Made by a program: the position numbers and the translations under genes. DNA of 64,000 nucleotides from Streptomyces akebiae (GTDB lineage Bacteria > Actinomycetota > Actinomycetes > Streptomycetales > Streptomycetaceae): positions 4,774,001 to 4,838,000 of the forward strand of contig NZ_CP080647.1 of NCBI RefSeq assembly GCF_019599145.1, written 5' to 3'. Positions 24,679 through 32,957 of the stretch are shown here, in pieces. The notes under the pieces were generated by a model. It was given only the letters and a program-made list of their open reading frames with translations. It did not search any database and was not told the origin of the DNA. Each line of letters starts with the position of its first letter. The first letter of the stretch is position 1.

Positions 24679-24802
24679 CAGCAGGGCTGTGGGTGGCTCC
24701 TCGACAGACCCCGCCCCGCGGTGACCTCACGGGGCCGGGGGGCCCGGCACGTGCCGCGTGCCGAGCCGGGCGCGCGGCACGCAGCCTCGACACCGGGGGC
24801 GG

Positions 24803-25213
24803 TCAGATCGGCATGGCCTCGCGGACAAGAGCCGTGTCGACGAACTGTTCGAAGCGGACGATGAGGCCGCCGCGGACGGTGAAGTGGTGGGCTACGCGGA
24901 CGTCGATGTGCTTGCCGGTGGCTTTGTTGGTCGCGGTGTAGCGGGCCAGGACGACGACGTTCTCACCGTCGACGACATAGGTGTCGTCGTGGGCGGTCCA
25001 GTCGTCCCAGTCCTGGCCGAGCTTCTCCATGACGTTGGAGGTGACCCCGTCGGGGGTGCGGTAGGTGCCGGCGAGGGGGAAGCCCGCCATCTCCGTCCAC
25101 TCCACGTCGGGGGCGAGGGTGGCGCGCAGGGCCGCCAGGTCACCTGCCGCGGAGGCCAGGTACTGACGCCTTACGACATCGGCGGGCGCGGGGGAACGGG
25201 CGAACTCGCTCAT
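24803..25213 (-). CDS. SnoaL/NTF2-like protein
   Basis: 136 residues with the cone-shaped NTF2 fold pattern: DVVRRQYLASAAGDLAALRA, TLAPDVEWTEMAGFPLAGTY, GENVVVLARYTATNKATGKH and FTVRGGLIVRFEQFVDT. Members act as small isomerases, hydrolases or ligand binders. The start at ATG 25213 has GGGG 7 nt upstream and lies inside the end of the MBL-hydrolase gene, so the two are translationally coupled; a GTG at 25225 is an alternative. Substrate unknown. Confidence 0.85.
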   Translation of the reverse strand: MSEFARSPAPADVVRRQYLASAAGDLAALRATLAPDVEWTEMAGFPLAGTYRTPDGVTSNVMEKLGQDWDDWTAHDDTYVVDGENVVVLARYTATNKATGKHIDVRVAHHFTVRGGLIVRFEQFVDTALVREAMPI

Positions 25214-25215
25214 GC

Positions 25216-26022
25216 TCAGCCCCACTTCATCTCGCCCTTGGCGACCTTCGCGCCGATCTGCGCGGCGATCTGCATGCCGTTGTCGGGGTAGCGCTTGACG
25301 AGGGCCTCGGTGAGGGACGCGCCGTCGGCGGCCTTGTCCAGCTCCTCCTCGAACGCGAGCAGGTACGCGCGGGTGGCGGCGATGGCGGAGGCGTCGGCCG
25401 GGGTGCCGGGCAGGCGGTGGCCGGGGACGACCAGCTCGGGGTCGAGCGCGGCCATCTCGTCCAGCAGGTCGATCCAGGCGGCGCGGTCGCCCGGGGTGGG
25501 GGTGTCGGCGACCCAGACGTGCTCCTGCTGGAAGAGCAGGACACCGCCGAGGAGGGCGCGGGACTCGGCCTGCCAGAGGTAGTGGCGGTCGGGCAGTGCG
25601 GCCGGGCCGCCCTTGAGCTCGAAGCGGTGGCCCTCCAGGGTGAGGTCACCGGTGAGCGGGGTGAGGTCCACCAGACGGGTGGGGAGGTTGGCGCCGAGGG
25701 CCGCCCACGCCTTGAGCTTGCCCTCGTAGGAGTGGTGGATGTGGTCGATGACGAGCGGGGTGGCGACGAAGACCGCGTCGGGGAAGGCGTCGGCGATCAC
25801 TTCGGCGCCGAAGTAGAAGTCGGGGTCGCCGTGGCTGACGAGGACGGTGGTCAGCTGCTTGCCGGAGTCGAGGATCTCGGCGGCCAGGCGATGGCCGTCG
25901 GCGCGGGTGAAGGCGGCGTCCACGAGCAGGGCCTCGGTCTCACCGGTGACGAGGGTGGCGGTCTTGTTCCTGCTGCCGGCCGGGAAGTCGAGGTCGAGGA
26001 CCTTGTAGGAGAGGGTGCTCAT
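25216..26022 (-). CDS. MBL-fold metallohydrolase with altered metal motif
   Basis: 268 residues. The metallo-beta-lactamase fold is visible as LVTGETEALLVDAAFTRADG, the metal loop LVSHGDPDFYFG, GPAALPDRHYLWQAESRALL and ELVVPGHRLPG. In the canonical HxHxDH motif the line here reads S-H-G-D-P-D-F-Y-F, so one histidine ligand is replaced by Asp and the last by Tyr/Phe, as in the non-canonical subgroup of MBL proteins. Metal binding or activity may differ. It is coupled to the downstream NTF2-like gene and preceded by a DsbA-like gene across a G-rich repeat spacer. The three may form one leftward operon. Confidence 0.85.
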   Translation of the reverse strand: MSTLSYKVLDLDFPAGSRNKTATLVTGETEALLVDAAFTRADGHRLAAEILDSGKQLTTVLVSHGDPDFYFGAEVIADAFPDAVFVATPLVIDHIHHSYEGKLKAWAALGANLPTRLVDLTPLTGDLTLEGHRFELKGGPAALPDRHYLWQAESRALLGGVLLFQQEHVWVADTPTPGDRAAWIDLLDEMAALDPELVVPGHRLPGTPADASAIAATRAYLLAFEEELDKAADGASLTEALVKRYPDNGMQIAAQIGAKVAKGEMKWG

Positions 26023-26048
26023 CGTTGGCTCCTTGGCGTGGGGTGGGC

Positions 26049-26121
26049 GGGAGGGTGGGACGGGAGGGAGAGGGGACGGGGGAAGGTGGGGACGGGGAAG
26101 GTGGGAAAGTGGGGACGGGGG
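26049..26121. repeat. G-rich tandem repeat between DsbA-like and MBL genes
   Basis: Imperfect copies of a GGGGACGGGGAAGGTG unit fill most of the 99-bp spacer. The plus strand is almost pure purine with many G runs, so it could form G-quadruplexes. It lies just downstream of the DsbA-like stop. Confidence 0.65.
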
Positions 26122-26739
26122 TCAGCGGATGCCCGCGGTCCCGAGCCGCGCGTCGATCTCGTCCGCGGTGGCACGGCCGTGCGCGAGCTCGGTGACATGG
26201 TCGCCGTCGACGGCCAGGAACGTGGGGAAGCCGGCGACACGCAGTTCGGCGGCGCGGCGGAAGTCGGCCTCGGCGGCCGCCTTCGCTCCGGGCGACGCGA
26301 ACGCGGTGACCACGGCGTCGGCGTCCAGTCCGGCGTCCTCGGCGATCTTCCGGTAGGTCGCCGGGTCGGAGAGGCTGAGGCCGTCGACGTAGAACACGCG
26401 CTGGAGTTCGACGGCCAGTTCCGCGGCCCGGTCGGGGGCGGCGGCCCGCAGGGCGGCCAGACCGCGGGCGGCGGCCTCGGAGTCCATCACGAACGAGCCG
26501 TCGGCGATGAGCCGCTCGTACGCCTCGCCGAACTCGGCGCCGGTCAGCTCGGCGATCCGGGCGTTGGCGCCCTGGACGTAGCCGAACTGACGGATCGGCA
26601 CCCGGCGCGACCCGGTGAACAGCCCGCCGGAGACGACCTCGACCGGCAGCCCGGGGTGGCGGGCGACGACCTCGCTCAGGGTGCCGGAGAACCCGTGCGA
26701 CCAGCCGCAGTAGGCATCGAAGACATAGACCAGCTTCAT
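26122..26739 (-). CDS. DsbA-family thiol oxidoreductase-like protein
   Basis: 205 residues with a thioredoxin fold plus helical insertion. The N-terminal strand MKLVYVFDAYCGWSHGF carries the active-site position as Cys-Gly-Trp-Ser, so the second cysteine of CxxC is a serine. The cis-proline loop is present in RVAGFPTFLAVDGD. Cytosolic DsbA-family proteins of this FrnE/HCCA-isomerase type often act with glutathione- or mycothiol-like cofactors. ATG 26739 precedes the first beta strand directly; no signal peptide. It probably heads the operon with the MBL and NTF2-like genes. Confidence 0.85.
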   Translation of the reverse strand: MKLVYVFDAYCGWSHGFSGTLSEVVARHPGLPVEVVSGGLFTGSRRVPIRQFGYVQGANARIAELTGAEFGEAYERLIADGSFVMDSEAAARGLAALRAAAPDRAAELAVELQRVFYVDGLSLSDPATYRKIAEDAGLDADAVVTAFASPGAKAAAEADFRRAAELRVAGFPTFLAVDGDHVTELAHGRATADEIDARLGTAGIR

Positions 26740-26846
26740 GGAGATCCTCGGCGAGGGTGTGGCGCCCGCCGGTTGCGAGCGACTCACCTGAGAGAACAGT
26801 AGCTGACGCGTCAGGTATTTCTCGGAGCGCGTGACGCCCGCCACAT

Positions 26847-26909
26847 CGCCCTTCGCCCTCGCCCTTCGCCCTCGCCACTCGCCCTCGCCACTCGCCCTCA
26901 CGCTTCGCC
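26847..26909. repeat. Tandem CGCCCTTCGCCCT / CGCCACTCGCCCT repeat
   Basis: About five imperfect 12-13-bp units in the region upstream of the DsbA-like gene. The plus strand is C-rich and the minus strand purine-rich. It sits between the leftward DsbA-like promoter and a rightward 60-aa ORF. Confidence 0.6.
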
Positions 26910-27007
26910 AGGGCCGCGGGCGCGCCCGTGCGCGTGGCGCAAGGCGGCGCGTCCGCCAACTGCCGTGCGCAGCACAGGTGTTGCCGTGTCACGGCCGCGC
27001 TACGGCG

Positions 27008-27190
27008 GTGTCCGAGGACACCAAGATCTGGGGCTACGGCGACATCTGCGGCGACGAGAACACCGGTGAGGGCGGCCAGGGCGGCACCCAGTGCACCGAG
27101 GCGGAGCTGGAGGCGGCCGCCAAGAAGGGTGTCAGCGCCGAGGTCGTCATCAGCAACGGCATCGCGACCACCATCCGCGACGACCACTGA
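27008..27190 (+). CDS. Hypothetical 60-aa protein, possibly a gene remnant
   Basis: From GTG 27008 the frame reads SEDTKIWGYGDICGDENTGE, then GGTQCTEAELEAAAKKGVSA and a VISNGIATTIRDDH end. Codon use is typical of real Streptomyces genes and there are two cysteines, but no ribosome site is visible and the frame stays open upstream. It may be the 3' end of a larger gene whose front was replaced by the repeat tract at 26847-26909. The family is not recognised. Confidence 0.4.
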   Translation: MSEDTKIWGYGDICGDENTGEGGQGGTQCTEAELEAAAKKGVSAEVVISNGIATTIRDDH

Positions 27191-27247
27191 GCCCTACGCG
27201 GCAAGCCCGCACGACAGGTCCTGCGAGGCGACCCGGCACGGCAAGCC

Positions 27248-27763
27248 CTACGCGGCAGCGCCGGGTCTCCCGTCGGAGGGCGGGGGGCCTTCCCGGTCCC
27301 GGTCCCGGTCCGACGTCGGCCAGACGTACGGCAGATCGTCCGGCTCGCCGGGGAAGGACAGGGCGTAGACGTCCGGGTCCTTGCGCAGCAGCGCCGACCG
27401 GTGGCTGCGGTGGAAGGCGTCGTCGCCGAGCCAGGGCGGGAGCTCCCCGGCGGCGGCCAGTCCTGCCTGGTCACGAGTCGGCGCGTCGGGGCGGAACGCG
27501 GCGAAGTCGGCGACCAGGGTGGCCGCGCAGCTGTCCTGACGGCCCTGCTCGCGCCACACCGCGCAGACCTCCAGGCCGTACCGGACCAGCGCCTCCTCGT
27601 ACCCCGCCCACATGCGCACGGCGGGATGCCTGCGCCACCCGTACCCCGGCACGATGAGGCCGCGGAGCACCTGCAGCGCCTCGACCCGCTGTTTGCCGAG
27701 GCGGCGACGGTCCAGGACCAGCGCGGAGGCCCGGAAGTCGGGATAGGGCAGGAAGGTCTGCAT
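27248..27763 (-). CDS. MSMEG_6728-family protein
   Basis: 171 residues. The N-terminus MQTFLPYPDFRASALVLDRR then RLGKQRVEALQVLRGL and RHPAVRMWAGYEEAL is characteristic of a family annotated as MSMEG_6728, related to pyrimidine-dimer glycosylase-like DUFs. The C-terminal part has WLGDDAFHRSHRSALLRKDP and a LPYVWPTSD close. The start lies before the conserved MQTFLP. Likely a DNA- or nucleotide-related protein, but activity is unproven. It stands immediately upstream of nothing co-directional on its 3' side; the CPBP gene lies 30 bp before it and may be co-transcribed. Confidence 0.85.
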   Translation of the reverse strand: MQTFLPYPDFRASALVLDRRRLGKQRVEALQVLRGLIVPGYGWRRHPAVRMWAGYEEALVRYGLEVCAVWREQGRQDSCAATLVADFAAFRPDAPTRDQAGLAAAGELPPWLGDDAFHRSHRSALLRKDPDVYALSFPGEPDDLPYVWPTSDRDRDREGPPPSDGRPGAAA

Positions 27764-27793
27764 GCCGTCGCCCCCAGTGCGGATCGGAGACGC

Positions 27794-28864
27794 TCACGGG
27801 GTTCTCCCGGGCGCGGTCGTCGCGCCCGGTACCGGGTACCCCCGTTCCGCCGGGTGCAGACCACGCGTCCTGACGCCTCGGCGGCGGGCCAGGTACAGGA
27901 CGACCGCCGCGTAGAGGACGACCAGCGGGACGTCGACGGCCAGCATCAGCCCGTCCATGTCGGCGGCCGTCTCGTCGCTTTCCAGGCCTCCGGCGATCGC
28001 GGCCAGGAAACCCATGGCGAAGAGGTTGTTGAGGACGTGCAGGGCGATCGCGGCTTCGAGGCCGCCCGTGCGGATGGTCAGCAGGCCCGCGACGAGACCG
28101 AACACCACCAGGTCGACGAAGCCCCAGGGCGTCCCCCAGCCGTGCGCGGCGGCGAAGAGCACCGCCTGCGGTGTCACCGCGACCCACGGTGAGCGGAACC
28201 AGGCGCCGACCGCCTGGGACAGCCAGCCGCGGAAGACGTACTCCTCGGCCGCGGCCTGGAACGGCACGAGCAGACAGACGGTCGCCAGACCGATCAGGAA
28301 CGGGGACAGCCCGGCCCAGGTCATCTCCTGCCCGCCGCCCTCGGGGGCGGGCAGGAGCAGGGAGCCGCCCAGGATCGCCCCGGACACGGGCAGCGCCACC
28401 GCGAGGCACAGCCCCAGCCAGCGCCACCGCAGCGCGCCCGTCACCGACGACACCGTGCCGGCGGGGCGGCGCTGCACCCATCGCGCGGCCAGCAGCACCA
28501 CCGGGATGCACAGGGCGAGGGAGAGCAGGGCCAGGGCGGTGTCGCCGGTCCCGCCCCAGACGAGGTTGCCGCCGGCGTCGCGGGGACGGTCGAGGACCGC
28601 TCCGGCGATCTCGCCGCCGACGAGCACGGCCACGGTGGCGATGATGGCGCCGCCGAGCACCACGGCGGTCCCCAGCAGCGGCCGCCACCACCCGGCGGCC
28701 CCGGCCGCCCTCGCCATCCGGTGGTACGGGACGGGCCGCGCCGGGGGCGTCGGTGCCGGGGGCGGGTACCAGAGCGAGGTGGGGATCGGGGTCCCGTGCG
28801 GGGCGGGAGGCCGAGACGGATCGTCGACTCCGTGGGTGTGACTCGTCGTCATGTCCCTCAGCAT
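27794..28864 (-). CDS. CPBP-family intramembrane metalloprotease
   Basis: 356 residues with a ~55-residue Pro-rich cytoplasmic start followed by about eight membrane helices. The CAAX-protease/bacteriocin-processing (CPBP) motifs are clear: EEYVFRG with Glu207, Glu208 and Arg212, FAAAHGWGTP as the second motif and ALHVLNNLFAMG as the third. Members cleave within or next to membranes or protect against bacteriocins. Start ATG 28864 (MLRDMTTSH) is used; the ATG at 28852 has GAGGG too close to serve it. It is divergent from the histidine kinase at 28954 across an 89-bp spacer containing a small TATCC/GGATA inverted repeat. Confidence 0.87.
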   Translation of the reverse strand: MLRDMTTSHTHGVDDPSRPPAPHGTPIPTSLWYPPPAPTPPARPVPYHRMARAAGAAGWWRPLLGTAVVLGGAIIATVAVLVGGEIAGAVLDRPRDAGGNLVWGGTGDTALALLSLALCIPVVLLAARWVQRRPAGTVSSVTGALRWRWLGLCLAVALPVSGAILGGSLLLPAPEGGGQEMTWAGLSPFLIGLATVCLLVPFQAAAEEYVFRGWLSQAVGAWFRSPWVAVTPQAVLFAAAHGWGTPWGFVDLVVFGLVAGLLTIRTGGLEAAIALHVLNNLFAMGFLAAIAGGLESDETAADMDGLMLAVDVPLVVLYAAVVLYLARRRGVRTRGLHPAERGYPVPGATTAPGRTP

Positions 28865-28953
28865 CCCGGTGGGGAACGGCCCCCGCGTCGGCCGTGGGCA
28901 CGACCCACGTATCCAACCTGGGATAGGGGCGACCCCGACAGCGGGTCGAAAGT

Positions 28954-31014
28954 ATGATCGACGCCATCATGGGGCACCTACGGAACTGGCTGCTGCCCGC
29001 GCTGTTGGCGGTTGCACAGCTGTCCTTCTGGCCGGGACTCGCGCTCTCGCGCGGCCAGGCGGTGGAGCCGGCGGCGCTCGCCGTGGGCCCGGCCGTGACC
29101 GTGGTGGCCGTCGCCGTACTGGGGGTGCGCCGGCGCTTCCCGGTCGCCGCGGCGCTCGTCATCGACGCCCTGCTGACCGCCGGGCTCGTCGTGCCGGACC
29201 GGGCGCTGTTGGCCGCCGCGGTGGCGGGGGTGGTCGCGCTGTACTCGGTGGCGGTGCTGCGTCCCGCCCGGACGGCCGTCCTCGTCGCGTCCGTACTGGT
29301 CGCCACGGGAGTGGGCAGGGCCCTGCTGGAGTACGACTCCCCGGTCGACGTGGGCGGCGAGGGCCTGGCGAGTCTCGCGGTCTACGCCGGAACCGTGGGG
29401 GCAGGCCGCAGCCGCCGCCGGTGGCTCGCCGGACGGCGGGCGGCCGAACGGGAGCTGGCGCGGGCCGAGGCCGTCCGGGTCACCGCGGCCTCCACGGAAC
29501 GCCACCGGCTCGCCCGTGAACTGCACGACGTCAGCGCGCACCACCTCACCTCCGTCGTGGTCACCGCGAACGCCGCCCGCCATGTCGGTGACCGCAACCC
29601 CCAACTGACCGCCGAAGCACTGCGGTTGGCGGCGGAGGCCGGGCGCGAGACCGTGGCCACGCTCCAGCGGCTGGTCACGATGATGCAGACCTCGGCGGCC
29701 GACGAGGAGAGCCCGCTCGCGGAGCGCGTCGCCGAACTCGCGGCGGGATGCGTACGCCTGGGCCAGCGCGTCGACGTGGACATCGCCCCCGGCTCGGCCG
29801 ACCTGACGGGTCCGGTGGCCGAGGCCGCCTTCGGCATCGCGCGCGAGGCCCTGACCAACACGCTGCGCTACGCCCCCGGCGCGACCGTACGCGTCGTGAT
29901 CCGTGACGCGGGCGGAACACTGGACGTCCTCGTGGAGGACGACGGAACACCGCCGACACACGCCGCCCCGACGGCGGCCCCCGGCGCCACGACGGCACCC
30001 GTCACCACCACCGCACCCGTCACCACCACGGCTCCGGGCACGATCGCCGCCTCGGCCACGGTCGCGTCCCCCGGTTCGGGAACGCGGGCGGTGCGAGGGC
30101 TCGGCGGCGGACGGGGGACCGCGGGTATGCGGGACCGGGCCGACGGGCTCGGCGGGACGCTCGTGGCGGGGCCTCGCGCGGACGTTCCCGGCTGGTCGGT
30201 GCGGGCGCGGCTGCCGCGCCCTCCGTCGGGAGCCGGGGCCGATGCGTCGTCGCCGCACCGGAGCCGGGCCGACGTGGCGACCGTGCTGGCCCTGACGGCG
30301 CTCCCGGTCGTCGCCGTGCTCATCGAGCGGCCCTCCGCCACCGCGACGGCCTGTCTGCCCGCCGTCCTGCACGCGCTGCCGTTGCTGTGGCGGCGCCGGG
30401 CACCCTGGACCGTCCTCTTCGCGGTGCTGGCCACCGCCTGGATCCCGCCGGTCGCCCTGGCGTCGGGGCTGCTGCCGTCGGACGTGGCCTGGACGCTGAT
30501 CGTTGCGGGGGTCTGCGCGGAGGGTGTCGCCCTGCACGCGGTGGCGGTCTTCGCGGGGCCCGCCGGTCGCACCTGGCCGGCGATCGGGCTGGTGGCGGCC
30601 GGTCTCGCGTCGACGACGGTCGCACTGGGCGCGCTGGACGGCCCCGAAGCGGCCGGGGCGGACGTCCCGGGCCCCTGGTTCCGCGTCTTCTTCGCCGTCT
30701 TCCTCACGCTGCCCCTGGCTCTGCTGACGGCCGGGGTCTGGGGCTCGGGCGTGCTCGTCCGCAGGCGTCGCGAGTACGTCACCCGGCGGGAGGACAGCGC
30801 GTTGTCGGCGGTGGTGTGGTCCGCCGTCGTCGAGGCGCACGCCGAGCGGCAGCGGATCGCCGCCGAGTTGCGTCAGGCCGTGCTGCACCACGCGCACGAG
30901 GTGACGGCGCACGCCGAACGCCGGGACCTCGACGGCGCCGCGGACCAGGCCAGAGCGGGCCTGGCCGCCATGCGCGAACTCCTGGCCGTACTGAAGGGGA
31001 CGACCGGCCCCTGA
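28954..31014 (+). CDS. Orphan sensor histidine kinase with a second, degenerate kinase half
   Basis: 686 residues. The first half has about five membrane helices, then a HisKA_3 site RHRLARELHDVSAHHLTSVV with His191 and a HATPase domain (AFGIAREALTNTLRYAPG, LDVLVEDDGTPP, GTAGMRDRADGLGGTL). A repetitive TTAPVTTTAPVTTTAPG insertion lies in the ATP-lid region. The second half repeats the layout: several membrane helices, then RQRIAAELRQAVLHHAHEV, where Arg replaces the phosphoacceptor His, and no HATPase follows. NarL-type kinases normally have one module and an adjacent response regulator; neither holds here. The second half may act as a dimerisation or regulatory segment. Confidence 0.85.
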   Translation: MIDAIMGHLRNWLLPALLAVAQLSFWPGLALSRGQAVEPAALAVGPAVTVVAVAVLGVRRRFPVAAALVIDALLTAGLVVPDRALLAAAVAGVVALYSVAVLRPARTAVLVASVLVATGVGRALLEYDSPVDVGGEGLASLAVYAGTVGAGRSRRRWLAGRRAAERELARAEAVRVTAASTERHRLARELHDVSAHHLTSVVVTANAARHVGDRNPQLTAEALRLAAEAGRETVATLQRLVTMMQTSAADEESPLAERVAELAAGCVRLGQRVDVDIAPGSADLTGPVAEAAFGIAREALTNTLRYAPGATVRVVIRDAGGTLDVLVEDDGTPPTHAAPTAAPGATTAPVTTTAPVTTTAPGTIAASATVASPGSGTRAVRGLGGGRGTAGMRDRADGLGGTLVAGPRADVPGWSVRARLPRPPSGAGADASSPHRSRADVATVLALTALPVVAVLIERPSATATACLPAVLHALPLLWRRRAPWTVLFAVLATAWIPPVALASGLLPSDVAWTLIVAGVCAEGVALHAVAVFAGPAGRTWPAIGLVAAGLASTTVALGALDGPEAAGADVPGPWFRVFFAVFLTLPLALLTAGVWGSGVLVRRRREYVTRREDSALSAVVWSAVVEAHAERQRIAAELRQAVLHHAHEVTAHAERRDLDGAADQARAGLAAMRELLAVLKGTTGP

Positions 31015-31082
31015 CGGGGAACGAGGTGTCAGGGGTGCCCGGTTCAGCCGGCCGACGCAGCCGCCCGGGTCAGCCGCCCGGG

Positions 31083-31292
31083 TCAGCCGGCCTGTTCGGC
31101 GAGCGTGTGGGCGACGAGCGCGTTGGCGTGGCCGTGCCCGAGGCCGTGTTCGCTCTTGAGCCAGGCGACGAGTTCCATGTGTCTGCTCAACGGCGACGAC
31201 CGGATCAGTTCCTCCCACTCCGCTGTCGGGCGGCCGTACTTCTTCTCGATCGAGGGGAAGTAACTGGCGGGGCCCTTCACAGATGCGGTCAT
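31083..31292 (-). CDS. DUF4287-type small protein
   Basis: 69 residues, ATG 31292. The sequence KGPASYFPSIEKKYGRPTAE then WLKSEHGLGHGHANALVAHT is the DUF4287 signature, a small helical protein found across actinobacteria and often encoded next to a DUF5655 domain; none is adjacent here. It is soluble, with no signal. It is convergent with the histidine kinase gene and separated by a short CAGCCGCCCGGGT repeat region. Function unknown. Confidence 0.85.
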   Translation of the reverse strand: MTASVKGPASYFPSIEKKYGRPTAEWEELIRSSPLSRHMELVAWLKSEHGLGHGHANALVAHTLAEQAG

Positions 31293-31414
31293 GACGGTCG
31301 CGTCCCTTCCTGTCCTGGCCTGTCCAGGCCTGGCCCGCGGTCGTTCTTCGTCCGTCATGACCGGCGCGGGCAGGAGAACTCATCGACCCCCGGGAGTGAT
31401 CCGGGCCACACCGA

Positions 31415-32503
31415 TCACTTCAGGTCTTCGGCCGTGTAGTAGTCGCTGCCGAGCAGGATGTACTCGTAGTTGGACTTGTCGACGCTGATCGGCTGGAGCA
31501 GGTAGGCGGGCACGGCCTTGACGCCGTTCTTGTAGGCGCGCCTGTTGTTCAGCTCGGGGGTCTCGTCGTTGAGGATGTCGTCGGCCATGTTCGCGGCCCT
31601 CTCGGCGAGTTGCCGGAGATCCTTGTAGACGGTCTGCGACTGCTCGCCCGCGATGATCGACTTCACCGAGGCCAGTTCGGCGTCCTGGCCCGTGATGACG
31701 GGCAGAGGGGTACCGGCGGTGCCGTAGCCGTCCGCCTTCAGCGCGTTGAGGACGCCGATGGAGATGCCGTCGTACGGCGACAGGACCGCGTCGACCTTCT
31801 CGGTCCCGTACGACTCGGCGAGGACCTTGGTCATCCGCTTCTGCGCGGTGGGCCCGTCCCAGCGCAGCGTGGTGATCTGGTCCATGTCCGTCTCGCCGGA
31901 GCGGACCACCAACTGCTTGTTGTCCAGGTACGGCTGGAGGAGGTGCATCGCGCCGTCGAAGAAGTACTTGGTGTTGTTGTCGTCGGGGGAGCCGGCGAAC
32001 AGCTCGATGTTGAACGGGCCCTTGCCGTCCTCCAGGCCGAGCTTGTCGATGATGTGACGGGCCTGGAGCCGGCCGACCTGCTCGTTGTCGAAGGAGACGT
32101 AGTAGTCGACGTCCTTGGTGCCGAGGATGAGCCGGTCGTAGGAGATCACCGGGATCTCCGCGGCGGCGGCCTTCCTGAGCACCCCGTTGAGGGCCTTGTT
32201 GTCGATGGCCGCGACGATGAGCGCGTCGACCCGCTGCTCGACCAGCTTCTCGATCTGCGCGACCTGCTTCTTCGGGTCGTCGTCGCCGTAGACCAGTTCG
32301 GTCTTGTACCCCTTGGTCTTCAGGTCGTCGACGACGCTCTTGCCGTCGGTGAGCCAGCGCTCGGAGGCCCGGGTCGGCATCGCGATACCGATCGTGCCGC
32401 CCTCGTCGGCCGCCACGCCTTCCTCGCCGCCACAGGCGGACACGGTGAGAGCGAGGGAGGTCGCTCCGGCGAGGGCCGCGAGGACGGCTCTTCGGTTGCG
32501 CAT
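31415..32503 (-). CDS. Sugar-binding lipoprotein, ChvE/XylF-like, without adjacent transporter genes
   Basis: 362 residues. Lipoprotein signal with lipobox LTVSAC (Cys24), then a periplasmic-binding type I fold: GTIGIAMPTRASERWLTDGK, LVEQRVDALIVAAIDNKALN, IPVISYDRLILGTKDVDYYV, VDAVLSPYDGISIGVLNALK, PVITGQDAELASVKSIIAGE. These features match ChvE-type multiple-monosaccharide and xylose binding proteins. In relatives the gene is followed by an ATPase and permease (gguA, gguB); here the next downstream gene is a DUF4287 ORF, so it must share a transporter encoded elsewhere or function as a sensor component. Confidence 0.9.
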   Translation of the reverse strand: MRNRRAVLAALAGATSLALTVSACGGEEGVAADEGGTIGIAMPTRASERWLTDGKSVVDDLKTKGYKTELVYGDDDPKKQVAQIEKLVEQRVDALIVAAIDNKALNGVLRKAAAAEIPVISYDRLILGTKDVDYYVSFDNEQVGRLQARHIIDKLGLEDGKGPFNIELFAGSPDDNNTKYFFDGAMHLLQPYLDNKQLVVRSGETDMDQITTLRWDGPTAQKRMTKVLAESYGTEKVDAVLSPYDGISIGVLNALKADGYGTAGTPLPVITGQDAELASVKSIIAGEQSQTVYKDLRQLAERAANMADDILNDETPELNNRRAYKNGVKAVPAYLLQPISVDKSNYEYILLGSDYYTAEDLK

Positions 32504-32957
32504 GATGATCTTTTCCCGTTCTGGTCGTCGTGGGCAGGATGACGGCGCGCCGGATGACCGTGGGAGGGCGACGGAGCGGATCGGGCGGCCCCGGGGAACA
32601 TCCGCTCGGCTGCCGGGCGGACCGCGCGGGGCCGCCGAGGTCGTCGGAGCTCGCCGTGCACCGGCTTTTCCGACCCCGCTGCCGGGGCACGCCGCCCTGC
32701 GGGTCGGGCCGTGTCACGGCACGCCGACCACGTGGGGGGCTGATTCCGGTGATACGCGGGCACGTGCCTTTCAACCGTTCGAAATCTCGTCACATGGTCG
32801 GAACGTTGGCGAGACATTAGGAGCGGATGTGCGGGGTGTCAACGGAACGAACACGAATGGTTGCAGAGACGTGAGATACGGGTGGTGCGGGAGGTGCGGT
32901 GCGCCGTCGGGGCGGCGCACCGGTGCCGTACTGCCGCCTTGCTGGTGAAATCGCAGG
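32504..32957. other. Intergenic leader region of the sugar-binding protein gene
   Basis: 454 bp between the binding-protein start and the deacetylase stop. No convincing gene. The least GC-rich part, around 32770-32830, contains GTCGGAACGTTGGCGAGAC and CGTTCGAAAT, and is the likely leftward promoter/operator zone. LacI-like regulators typically bind such ACGTT-centred sites, but none is encoded nearby. Confidence 0.4.

Noticed and set aside
26847..26909. CRISPR array
   Set aside because: The units are 12-13 bp, contiguous and imperfect, without unique spacers.
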